The notes under the pieces are model-generated. The model was not told the origin of the DNA. It worked only from the letters and a program-made list of their open reading frames with translations, and made no database searches. From Cymbidium sinense (Eukaryota > Streptophyta > Magnoliopsida > Asparagales > Orchidaceae), in assembly GCA_021442155.1 (NCBI GenBank), contig CM038223.1, positions 36,802,983 to 36,866,982 of the forward strand: a DNA stretch of 64,000 nt, in the 5' to 3' direction. The stretch's first letter is position 1. Every line of letters starts with the position of its first letter. Of the stretch, positions 12,670 through 23,600 are shown in pieces. The position numbers and the translations under genes were made by a program.

Positions 12670-12828
12670 TATGGTACAAGGGGCCAATCAAATGAGAAAA
12701 TGGACCAACTTCAAAGCATGAAAGAATTGAAGTGGCATAAGTTCTCAATCAAGTGACTAAATGGACTATATTCATGAGCTTGGAGAAAGTGTTACAAGAG
12801 GACTTGATGTTTGATGCATAAAGACCAC
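12670..12828 (+). repeat. 3' LTR of the plus-strand element, first part
   Basis: Matches the first ~160 bp of the 5' LTR ('atggaccaacttcaaa', 'ctcaatcaagtgactaaatg', 'catgagcttggagaaagtg', 'gaggacttgatgtttgatgc') and stops at accac where solo LTR A2 begins. The LTR continues at 19031. Confidence 0.85.
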
Positions 12829-15800
12829 TACTGACCTCATTTTTGGATGTCGTTAATAACACTCCCAAAGCTAATCATTATGACTCCTAATACTAAATTA
12901 GAAGTCTTCTAACTAAGCACTTAGGACACTATAATTAATGATCTACTGCACCCCCCTCTCCCAGGGTTATATTAGGTTCAACCTAAATCTACAACCTAAA
13001 CATACACCACTCCAAATTTGAAATTAATTAAGCTTAGAATGAGGTTTAATTAGGAGACTAAACTTAATTACCTTAATTAAGATAAAAGCCATATAAATTT
13101 AAGAAAATTCAAATTAAATCCAAATAAACCCAAATCAAATGAAATTAAAAGTATGAAAACCATGAGATGAAACTAAATAAATCCAAATCTAAACTAAAGG
13201 TAAAAATTGGTCAACCCTTTTGACATGGGTTTGAGTTATATAGGTCCCACCAAATTTTACCAAATAAAATCATACCAAATTATTTGGCTGATGATATGAG
13301 CATATTTAAACATGAATTTAAGAGAATATAAGTCCAATATGGCCTTAATTAGGCTAATTAGGTCATTTGACCTAAATGAGTCTTATTGGGTTCAAACCTA
13401 AATCAAACTCAAATCAACCCAAATAAATTGTTCAAAATCATTTGAAAATGATTATTGAACATAAACCAACCCATCATGGGGTCTAATTGGGCCAATTTGA
13501 TCATTTGATCCAAATGGACCCAAACTTACCCAAATTTAAGCCATGAAATCAAAATGTGCTAGATTAAATTACAAACTTTAAATAAATGAAATGATTTGAT
13601 CCAATGAATTCCAAGTGCTTGGATTACCTTAATTAAAAGTTAAATACAATCTAATTGAGTCAAATAAATGATTTGACTCTATTAGGTTTAACCCACATCC
13701 ACTTGAATCAAAACGGGTTAAGACATAAAGTAAGCAATCCATGAACTTTAAAATCCTTAAAACCTTGGTTAGACAGTTCATTAATAATTAAATGAACATA
13801 ATCCATGCATTGATCTAAAGCTAATTTATTAAGTAAAGCAACTTAGATCAGTCTAATTGAAAAATCTATAACTGACATAATTCAAAGGGATTTTGAACCT
13901 AATCTCTGACTAATCTCCTAACGATGCAATCAAATCCCTCCCAAATTGAATTAGTGTTGATTACCAACCAACATTAAGCCATTTAATCAAATCCAAATAG
14001 TGCAAAACCCAAGGAAAATGCTATGGAATGTCAAAGACAAATGAAGCCAAATCTAATATGCATAACCTCATTTTCTCATTCCCCACTCCACCTCTTTATC
14101 TTAGGACAACTGTTAGGGAGGTAGTGAGCCATTGAACTAACTTCCAAAAGCTTGAATCACACATAGCTGACCAAGAGAAAGGAAAACAAAGCTTAAAGCT
14201 CTCAGCTTCAATGGTAAAACCCAAGAGAGACTTTCTCAAGTGAAATTGATTATCCCATCACCTTCCTCACCTTGTACGAAGATGAACTAGATCTTCCCCA
14301 ATCCCCTCGCCACCGAGAGGATGAAGAATGACTAAGGTTGACAGAACTTAAGTCAAGTTTGGTCTAAGAGGTGATCCATAAGGAGGCAACTCAATTCCTT
14401 TTGCACACAAGCTCCCCACATCATTCCAAAGCTATTTCAGTTGATTCCACCATCGGAGATCACTAGGATCAAGGTATGCCATTAACGACATCTCCCAGCT
14501 TTTAGTTTTGGTATTTTTCAAAGGAAATTTAATCTCAAGTGAGATCAAAACATTTAGATCTTCATGATTTCATTAACTAATGGATTTGGCATCAAAATCA
14601 TGTGATTTTGCTGGTTAGATGCTGGAAATCATGTGAAAATGATGGACAGCTCTTGGATTCTGCCATCATTGTAGGAGACAAAATCTCCATTGTCTGTTCC
14701 TTTATAAGAAAAAAATAGCCGATATCTAGCTGGATATTTGATTAAAACTCTTAAGGAGAACTGTGGGACAAATTAGAGTTGTCCAATCTTCGATCGAATG
14801 GCTCATAATTAACCTAGTGTGCAGCCATTTTGATGCGGGATCCATGTGGATCCCAGGTGGTCCAATGATGCGACACTTTGTGGAAAGTGGCACCACGTTA
14901 AATCCATGTGGATCTAAGCGTTTAGACCATAAATCCTGGGTTTACTAATTAAAAAATTAAAAAAATGCATAAAATTTAAAACTTCATAGAAAATTAAATA
15001 TAAATCCAAAAATTATAAACTTGGGTTCAATGGATTCCTCTTGATGAGAGGAATCCATTTAAATGAAAATCCCCAAATTATGTGGGAATGTTTTGCTCTC
15101 AATTTGGGTTGAATGAAAATTTTAAGACCTTAATTAATCCTAAACCATTGATCAAAATGAAATGAAACTTTGGAGAGTTGTAATTGATGATAAGATACAC
15201 ATTAGGTAAATTTTTCATGATTTATTTATTAATAAATCTTAATATTTGAAATTTTAAATTTTGAAACCTCATTTTCATAAAATAAATTAATAATAAATGA
15301 AATAAATGATAGAAAATGATCAAATTAACTCAAAATATCATAATACATCTTAATAAACATTAATAAATCTTTGAAACTCATTGGAACTTAATAAATCATA
15401 AAATGACTCAATTTAGCCATTAATTGAATCAATTAATTCAATTAATCAACTTGAACTTAAATAAAGCATAATAAATCAACCAGAATCTCAAGAATTATGA
15501 ATAAATCCTCTTAGGATGTATATTTAAGAGGGGAATCAAGGAAAATAAGGCTTAAGTTAAGTTTTAATTTAATACTTAAAACCTTAATTACATTTTAATT
15601 ACACATCAGATTAAAGTGAAATTTTAGGGAAAAAAAGTTGGCAAGGAACCCCACTTGCCATAAAAATTTCAAACTAATTGACTTCTGGATTGTGAATATT
15701 TGAATTTCCAAATCTCTTGGTCAATTTAAAAGAAATAATAAATCAAAAACATCATTGAAATTACAAAATCCATAATACAACCTTAAAACATCATAATTGT

Positions 15801-18800
15801 CACCTGACCACTTAAATAAAAACACCCAAGCAAACTAAAAGCAAATGAACCTAATTAATTCTAAGTTAAGGGTTACGAATAAGTGAAAATATGGAATTTA
15901 ATCATATTAGAAGAATAATAACCCCTTACCATAATAAATCCATTAATAAACTAACATATAAAGTTCATTAATCTTTGAAATTTACAAGCCTTGAACATAT
16001 AAATACATTAGATCCATTTAAATTAAGGAATAAAGTGGCACAAATGTAAATATGAAAAATTAAGTGTAATTGAACTTTTAGGTAGGTTGAATTGAACTTG
16101 AAATGACATAAAACTCTAAAGTAACATAGTGCAAGTTTAATGCAAAAGAAAATAACATTTCTTTAAACTCCTTAAGACATGATGAGTAAGGAAAATTACA
16201 TTATGCTGTGTTTTTCAAATAACATAATCGTCACTCTCTTTAAAATGAATTTAACTATTCCATAATGCATAAAATCATGATTTGGGAACATTCATCTTAA
16301 TCTAAATTTATTAATAAACACTAGAAAATTTCATGAAATGAATAAATTGAAACAAGAAGGAATCATTGATCTAAATAGGTTAAAATTGAAACATAATAAA
16401 TTGAGTAATACTAAACTTAAGACTAAAATATAAATTTACATAAGTTAATAAACATCAATAAAAATGAATAAATAAATTTAACTTAAATCATAATAACAAA
16501 TGCATTAAACTTCAAGTGAAAATTAATTCAAACTAAATCACATATTATTGATAGAGAAAACATACCTTAAAGAAATTAAAACACAAAAATACTAAGTGAA
16601 AGAAGAATAAATAAATTTAAAACAAAATGATATAAACTAAACTAATTCAAATCATCTAAATTTAAAGAAAGGATCAATTAAAATACTTAGGATTTTAGTT
16701 AGATCTTTAGGATGAATCTTTAGCTTAGAATAAAGATATCATCCTATTAGGATTTAGGACGATGAATAGAATGAGTTTCACCCAAAAGTTAAACTTATTT
16801 TATTATTCATTTTTGAAAATTTAAATTTCACTTCAATATAATAAAATAAATATAAAATGAAAACAAGAATCAATAAATCATTAAATTATTTGAATTAAAA
16901 CCATCCAAAGGTAAATAAAAAAAATACTCAAATCCAAAATTGAAATAGAAACCCAAAAGCCTAGTAATGTCTTACCACACAAACCCCCATTTCTTCATAC
17001 ACTAGAATCATAGGTCACAGACCTTAGACTTATGATAGGTTGTTCTACAAATTTTTTATAATATTTTGTGATGTTGTGATGTGAATTATTTTTTATTATT
17101 TTATAGTGTACTATTTTAGACTAGTTGGCTAGGATTAATTGTAGTTAATCTAGATGGTAGGACACTATTTTTAAAACTAACATTGTCTTCTATCAGGGGT
17201 TGTGTAAAAAAGATTTCCATCATATAAATTTATAAAATTATTGTTTGCTTACAGGTGCCAAATAGTCCCTTAGCATATCCCATAGGATAGGTGGGCTTGG
17301 CAAGCAACTAATGCTAAGCCTATTTGTTTATAAAATATAACTACTATGTGCTATTTGTATTTTTCCTAACACCTATTTTGCATGGATTAAGATTTATTTT
17401 TGAATTTAAAATGTAAATTAGAGCTTAGAATTAGGTTAGGATCTATGGGGTCTAGGATTAGCAGGTGTTGACTTTACCAGGAGATGGTGTAGAGGTCCCT
17501 TGTGAAGCCCAATGGAAGGCCCTGAAGAAGGAGATGACCTATAGATCTAGACTTGTAGTTCTAGGTCAGGCTGCATAAGGGCAAAGCTCGACTACCCATT
17601 TTCCTTTCTTTTGGGGTGTATAGCAGTACTCGACTGCATTGGTCTTTATTTTAATTAAATTAGCTTAAATTATTTTGGGTCATAATAGAATCAAACTGCT
17701 TTTTTAGGTTTCTTTCTATATTGTGCTTTTTTTTGATGAATGCCTAGATGTAGGCTCATAAGAAAAAAAATTAAATTTTCTACCCAATTAAATCTAATCA
17801 ATTTAAAAATAAAATTAATGAAATTCAAAACTTCACATAAATTAAAATCCCTATGTAATAACTTAAAATCAATTAGAAATAAATTAGCTCTAAAAAATCA
17901 TACAATCATATTGTTCTAACTCTTGAAATGTGCACTTCACTCATTACATATAAGGCACATCTCACTTGTGAGAATGATCACATTCTTAGGGAAGTCTGCT
18001 TATCTTTTATTGATTTGGCCCATGACTTTGTTCTAATTACATACCATGTAGGCATAAATTGTATACCTGTGGCCTAAAATGATTATCGAGTCAAAATATA
18101 TAAAATATAAAAATGTACATTAGTTAGTAATATTTTCGCGCACTACATGATCTTAGGGATTTGGGAGTGAGGCTAGGATTTTTAAATTCCTTTCTTATAA
18201 ATGCAATAGCCTAGCCATCTTGCATACATAAGACTTGGAGTCATGAATTTAGAATGTGCTTATGTGGTGTTAGCTAGCAGCCCCTCCAGGAGGATTGTAA
18301 GTCTAGAAGAGTTACTGATAGGTTTGTTCCCTCAAGTGAGAGGAATGATTGATAATTCCCAAAATGGAACTAGGTCGAGCATCTGAGTTGTGTTAGAAGC
18401 ACTTGTAGACTTAAGTTCTGAAGCATCCTCCTTGGAGTTAGTCATCAACCCTAGGAATTTTTGCAGTCTTGTGTTGCTTGAATCTAAGCCTTAGATCTTT
18501 AAGAAAATGTCAATTCAAACTCTAAATTAAATTTCAAAATTTAAAGCCCAATGATAGGAGAGTTAAAATGCATATTGGGCACCCAATATCAACAAGTATT
18601 TATTACTTAATCCCCTTTGGCCTCCTAATAGAACTCTTTCTACTTTGGATCAATCCCAATTGAAATTCCAAAGGTCATTCTTTTGAAATCCAACTTAGAA
18701 ATTCATAAAAATAATAAATTATTTCTTTAATCGAGAGTATTCTTAGGAAGAGACCCTTCTTGTGATGTAATTTGCTATAGGGGCTTTCCCTTATAGGGAA

Positions 18801-19030
18801 CCATGAACCCAATTTAAAATAACCCTGCTCTACTTTCTATGTAGTTTAGGGAAAAAATCTTTAGTATATGAAAGTTCAATTAGCCTCACAAGTCTTTTAT
18901 TAAATGATCAAATTATTTATAGGAAAACATGTTTATCTTTGAAAATAATATGTTTACTCTTTAATGATGCATTTGATTATCCAATTTAAAAATTCTTAAC
19001 CTTTATTTGGTGTCATTAATTTTTCCCACA
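12829..19030 (+). mobile_element. Solo giant LTR of the Tat family, copy A2
   Basis: A complete LTR of 6202 bp in the opposite orientation to A1, A3, A4 and A5. It starts tactgacctca (others start tgttgacctca in sense) and ends tttttcccaca, the complement of the tgtggggaaaaa start of A5. It is flanked by a perfect 5-bp duplication, accac, at 12824-12828 and 19031-19035. The subrepeat array is at 13230-14010 and the 'gtaagtctagaagagttact' block near 18297, both reverse-complementary to the other copies. No internal region follows it, so it is a solo LTR left by LTR-LTR recombination. It carries no gene; the short open frame at 14763-14948 is chance. Confidence 0.88.
13230..14010 (+). repeat. 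Subrepeat array in LTR A2
   Basis: Reverse complement of the array in A1: 'gaccta', 'caatttgatcatttgatcc' and 'ggcctaattaggctaatta' motifs recur with substitutions. It is more degenerate than in A4. Confidence 0.65.
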
Positions 19031-19560
19031 ACCACTAAGTAGACTTTATATATGTATTTTAAATAATTAGTATTGTATGATGTGTCATGTTTAAGTATTG
19101 TATGTGTGTTGTGATTGAAATAATGCAAATTTATGCATTAATATGTATTTGTATTAGTCTGGAAGCTAGATGCTAGTCTTCTGGTGCCATGGCAATGCAT
19201 TTTGAGATATTTAATATTTGGAGACATAGAGGACATTGCTTAGGTTCTACAAAACAATAGTTTACAAGTTTTTAAAATTTTTCAATAGTTTTTTGAAGGG
19301 ACACATCCCTTAAGTTATAATTTATATAAACATTTTATTCTATGCAATGAAGGACTTTAGACTATTTTTGTGTGAAAAACTTAAGTTAAGACTCTTTGGT
19401 TAGACTTTGATGGTCGACTATTCGAGGGATTCAATAATCTCTCACTAACATTCTACTTGGGTGAGTAGAACTTTTTACATCTCTTCTGCTTTAATGATTA
19501 GAAAATTTGGAGCACACTTTTCTCCATTTGTTGTGATGCTTGTTAATCATTCCTACATCA
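19031..19560 (+). repeat. 3' LTR of the plus-strand element, second part
   Basis: Resumes the LTR interrupted at 12828, beginning with the duplicated accac. It then matches 'agactttatat', 'gctagtcttctggtgccatgg', 'gaagggacacatccct', 'gaaggactttagactatttt' and 'tggtcgactattcgaggg' of the 5' LTR. It ends acatca, next to taaac. Confidence 0.87.
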
Positions 19561-20081
19561 TAAACTTTGAAACTAGCTTGATTAGGTTATTAGCTTTAAA
19601 CTTGGTCAACTATGAACTTATGAATGTCGAACATGGGTTGTCTTTAGTTCTCTATTTTAACTCATCAATGCTTGACTTTACCTCTTCCTCCAATTTTGGG
19701 AGTGCATCCCAAAATTAGAGGTCTAGATTATATGTAGTTTTTAAATAAACTTCTTCAAATGAATTTATGCCATCTGAGAAAATCTTATCAAACTCCAAAT
19801 GGTTTGTGATGACCAAGTAGTATTCATCATCTTCTATAGGGCCAACTATACTAATTCCTAGCCCTAATCTTGACTATGCTTTCTAGCATTTGTTTTTTAA
19901 CATTTTCACAAAGTAAACTGACTTGAGCTTAGACTCTTTATGCAGTATCAACCTCTATTTTGCTATGTTTTGAATGCAAGATAAGTACCATTCAAAAGGT
20001 AATCCTATTATTTAAAAGATTCATCCTTAAGTTTTACTTCCACTCTTGAACTTGAGGATGATGTCTCCAAATAGAAATTCT
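19561..20081 (-). pseudogene. Tat pol linker upstream of reverse transcriptase
   Basis: Minus-strand continuation of the left Tat polyprotein just N-terminal to reverse transcriptase. Read toward 19561 it ends LVSKF, and the frame continues at 8141 with a segment like the conserved 'FAWSYxDMPG' pre-RT motif of plant Tat elements, in degraded form. The open stretch on the plus strand at 19461-19718 is a shadow. Confidence 0.65.
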
Positions 20082-22593
20082 TGTTGGCTTTATGAGCCCC
20101 ATGTTCAATCCTATTAATTTTGATGATAACTAACATATGCTTGGATGTTCTAATATATGGTTAAATGTTTCAGATATATTGATTTTGAAGTTATGTGATA
20201 TTGCTAATTACATATCTAATGCATCTCTCAATATGTTTGATGCAATTACAAGTATAAGAGAATGAAAGATAGATCAAGATGGATAGCTTAGACCTCAAGA
20301 TATAATATTTTAGATTATAAGCATTTAGAATTATCTTAGAGATTTATATGAGATCATTGCCATGCATTGATTTGCTCACAATTTAATGTATTATTTTTAT
20401 TTATTTTAATTATTCATAATAAGATAATTAAAAAATCTTTATCTAATTAACATTCAATTCCATAAATTTAAAAATATTTATATGCTTAATACATAGTATT
20501 TAAATTATCAAAATAATAAATGATAATTATTTATGATTATTGAGTGTAACTTGTTTATATATTTAATATAATTAAAAGTTTTATGATAACTAACATATGT
20601 ATGATCATATCTAAATTATATCGTAATCTTTAAATGTCATATTTCAAAATTGACAAAAATATATAAAATTTAGTATTCAACAAAAGTCATTTTATAATCA
20701 AGGAATTTTGATCTGATTTCACCTCCAACAGATCCTTAGATTCTTTTCTTTTAATTTGATAGGTTACATGACTCATATTTGATTAACATTGAATTTATTA
20801 TGATTTTTTAAATATTAGCTGATTTTAATAATGAATGCATGCTACATATTTTGAATATATTAAAATCCATATTTTATTATTTTTTTCTTGCCCATATGAT
20901 TAGCCATTTTTGGAAATTTGAATTTAATACTTATTTAATATATATCATTTTTTTATTGAATATCACATTAGAATATGATAAAATGATGTTATAATAATAT
21001 ATTTCCTTGAAATAATGACCTTCTTACTTATAAATAGCTCTCATTCTCTTCATGAAAGGGTTACTCATTCAAATTCAAAATCTCTCTAGAAAATTTATAA
21101 GAAAACTTATTAGATTTCTCTTCGAAGTATTCTTTAAATATTACAAGATCAAATCCTTGGTTCAAAAGTTTCAACATCTTCAAATAAGCAAGCTTTTTCA
21201 AATTACTTGAGTTTGTTTTTTCAGAATCTTTATCTCTTTTAGTTGTCCATACTATTTTCACCATCTATTTGTTCTTTCAAATTTTACTTTTGGTGGATTA
21301 GTCTTTGGACATCAAAGTTTAACTTTTTTACATTAAAGTTATTTCATTCATTTTTTTTGTGAAAAACTCTTGTAATAGTTTGTATGATTTATTTCATCTT
21401 ACTAAAATTTTTATCTTTCTACAAATTTCTTTTAGTTTCTTAAAATATTTCTTCATTAGTCTTATTTGAAAGATCATTTATCCTTAGATCTATTTTAGAA
21501 GTATATTTTAAGCATTTAAAATTAATTTATTATTCTAAAAATACTTTCATATTTGCTAGATTTTTTTTTTAATTAAAGGCTTATCTAGTTTACTTAGATC
21601 TATCATATACTGAATTTATTTAAGTATTTTGTGATTATTTGGATTACTTTAAAGCATCATTTTGGTTGAAATAAAATAAATTATTTGCTGTAATTTTAGA
21701 GTATATGCTATATCTATAATATATTAAATTTCTTTATCAAAATAAAATTTATTATTTTATTTGACACTTATAATTTCATTCTAACTAATATCCTTTGTTT
21801 AAATACTTTTTTATATTGCTGAAATTTAGTAAAGCTTATTGTTTAATAATTAAGGAAAAAAATTTTAGTGAAGAGTTAATCCTTTTTACACTATTTCATA
21901 CATACTAGCTATAGTTTCTCTTAAACTTAAAATTATTCCTTACTGAAATTTATTTTATTGTCCAATAGACTATTGTGAATTTATTTTGAAATCATTTTTT
22001 TATTAGTCTACAAATTGTAATAACATAAACATCCTAGTAAGATCACTTTAAGATATTTATTTTATTTTTTCTTATCAAAATTAAGTGAGCATTCTATTTT
22101 GTCAAAATTGTAAATTGTAAAGTGAGCATTTATAAGTTGTGAGATCACTTTTTGAGTTGGATAGCTTGGTATATTTGTGAAAGATATATTTAATCAAAAT
22201 TTATTATTTTGAATCTTTCTTTTCATGCTTTAAAATTTTTATTGGGGTTGTACTTACCCCTTTTGTAGTAGAGTACATGTTTTTATAGGGGTTGTACTTA
22301 CCCTATTTAAGTTGAGTACAGTTTATAAGCTATTTTGTATTTAGTGGATTCCTAGTCAAGGGTGGCTAGGCATGGACGTAGATCATTTTTGAGATTTGGC
22401 CAAACCATATAAAAATTATGTGCCTATCATATCTGCTTTGTACTTTATTGTAGTTTCTTTTGCATTGATAATTATATATTATGATTATAAAATCAAAAAT
22501 TAATTTTTTATTAAAAATTATAATTTAAATTTGCCTTTTAAAATTTTAAAATAATGCCCAATTCACCCCTGTTTGCTACTATAGTGACTCACA
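20082..22593 (+). mobile_element. Ty1/copia SIRE-like solo LTR
   Basis: A 2512-bp LTR starting TGTTGGC and ending GACTCACA, with a perfect 5-bp duplication ATTCT at 20077-20081 and 22594-22598. Near its start it has 'ttttgatgataactaacata' and near its end 'aattcacccctgtt', both typical of SIRE/Maximus-type copia LTRs. The R-U5-like block 'gtggattcctagtcaagggt' with 'gacgtagatcattttt..tttggccaaacca' near 22345-22410 is also characteristic. Two ~44-bp units with 'ggggttgtacttaccc' lie at 22244-22320. No primer-binding site or internal region follows, so it is solo. It interrupts the left Tat element between protease and reverse transcriptase. Confidence 0.82.
21029..21037 (+). promoter_or_regulatory. 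Putative TATA box of the copia LTR
   Basis: TATAAATAG about 950 bp into the LTR, upstream of the R-U5-like block. This is the expected place for the LTR promoter. Assigned from position and motif only. Confidence 0.5.
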
Positions 22594-22598
22594 ATTCT

Positions 22599-23600
22599 CA
22601 AGGTTGGAGTTTTCATTTAGTTATGACGCAACTTTAACTACCAAACACTTAATAATCTTTGAAGAAAGTCATCTTAGATTTAATGTGCTCACATACTAGT
22701 TGATTCTCTCAAATAGTGATAAATTAGATACATCAACACTTTATTGGGGGACTTTGTATTTACCACTATCTAGTTCTAGTGCCACCTCTTGCTGATTCTT
22801 TAAGTGTTGAGAGATATAAGACCAATCCTCTAAGCTAGATTCTAATTCTATGTAGCTTACAAGAGGATCTTGAACTACTAGTATGCATACTATCCTTCCT
22901 CCTCTCAAGCCACCTTAGAGCCTTCTTCATCCTCATCTAGTGGTAGATTAGGACATCTCACCTACTCGTTGAAAAGAAGAGGTGAAAATTTATTAGAAGT
23001 TGATGTCAAATTATGCCCCCTTCTCCAAGTTTTCTTCTTTTTTATCTCTCTCTTTTCTTTTCTTTGTCCTTTCAATTTTCTTTTTCTTTTTCTCTTTTTT
23101 TTTCTCTTTCTTGTTCTTCCTTTTTTTGATTGACATTATTTTGAATATCATCAGATATATTCAACCATGTACTAAAAATGACTTCTAGTCACCTTTGATG
23201 CAATCTTCTACTACACATAAACTTTATTCATGGTGAAGTTAGGATAGTAGCACATTATTCTCATGAAACCAAAGTCTCCCTAACAAACTGTTGAAGGGTA
23301 TGCTTGAATCTATAATGTTGAACATTGCTTTAGTCTTTAGGTCATCATTCTATAATAACAATGTGATTGAGCATAAGACCCTCTTACCTTATTCATTGAA
23401 TTTTTTAAAGATCTTCTTATTAGTACTAAGTCTAGTAATGCTATCCTCAAGTAGGCAAGGATTCTTAGACTTATGATATCGACTAATGCACCTGGGTCAA
23501 TAAGCACTCTGGATAGTCTGAAGTTATTTATATTTACTAAGATGTAAGCGGATGATTATGAACTGTAGTCCCCAAATGTAAACCTTCATATAAGAAACTG
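22599..23600 (-). pseudogene. Tat protease and downstream linker (left element)
   Basis: Minus-strand retropepsin remnant. The active-site region reads LIDPGALVDI (23476-23506), where plant Tat elements usually have a D-[GST]-G-[ASG] motif, and the C-terminal flap/helix region reads FNSLLGRLWFH near 23290-23260 (family: YNxLLGRPWIH). A proline replaces the active-site serine or threonine, and there are frameshifts. Downstream the segment becomes a purine-rich linker and is then cut by the copia LTR. Homologous to 56866-57160 in the right element. Confidence 0.8.
23025..23130. repeat. Polypyrimidine tract (purine-rich on the Tat sense strand)
   Basis: About 100 bp of T/C on the plus strand ('tctttttctttttctc' and similar). 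On the Tat coding strand it is A/G-rich and would encode a lysine/glutamate-rich linker between protease and reverse transcriptase. The phenylalanine-rich plus-strand frame at 23000-23188 is an artefact of this tract. Confidence 0.75.

Larger units (their letters stand above)
8147..19560 (+). mobile_element. Small non-autonomous LTR retrotransposon with nested insertions
   Basis: Plus-strand element bounded by two related ~0.7-kb LTRs and by taaat/taaac. Without the LINE (about 9172-12206) and solo LTR A2 (12829-19030), its own sequence is about 2.2 kb: two LTRs and less than 0.8 kb of internal DNA. No protease, reverse transcriptase or integrase of its own is visible, so it resembles a TRIM/LARD-type or gag-only element that would need enzymes in trans. 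The iMet-type primer-binding site fits many plant Copia and Gypsy groups, so the superfamily is not assigned. The LTRs are clearly diverged, which suggests an old insertion. Confidence 0.75.

Noticed and set aside
19461..19718. 85-residue open frame on the plus strand
   Set aside because: It spans the boundary between the small LTR element and the Tat pol linker, so it cannot be one ancestral gene.
23000..23188. Phenylalanine-rich small membrane-like protein
   Set aside because: Produced by a polypyrimidine tract; the coding strand of the surrounding Tat element is the other one.
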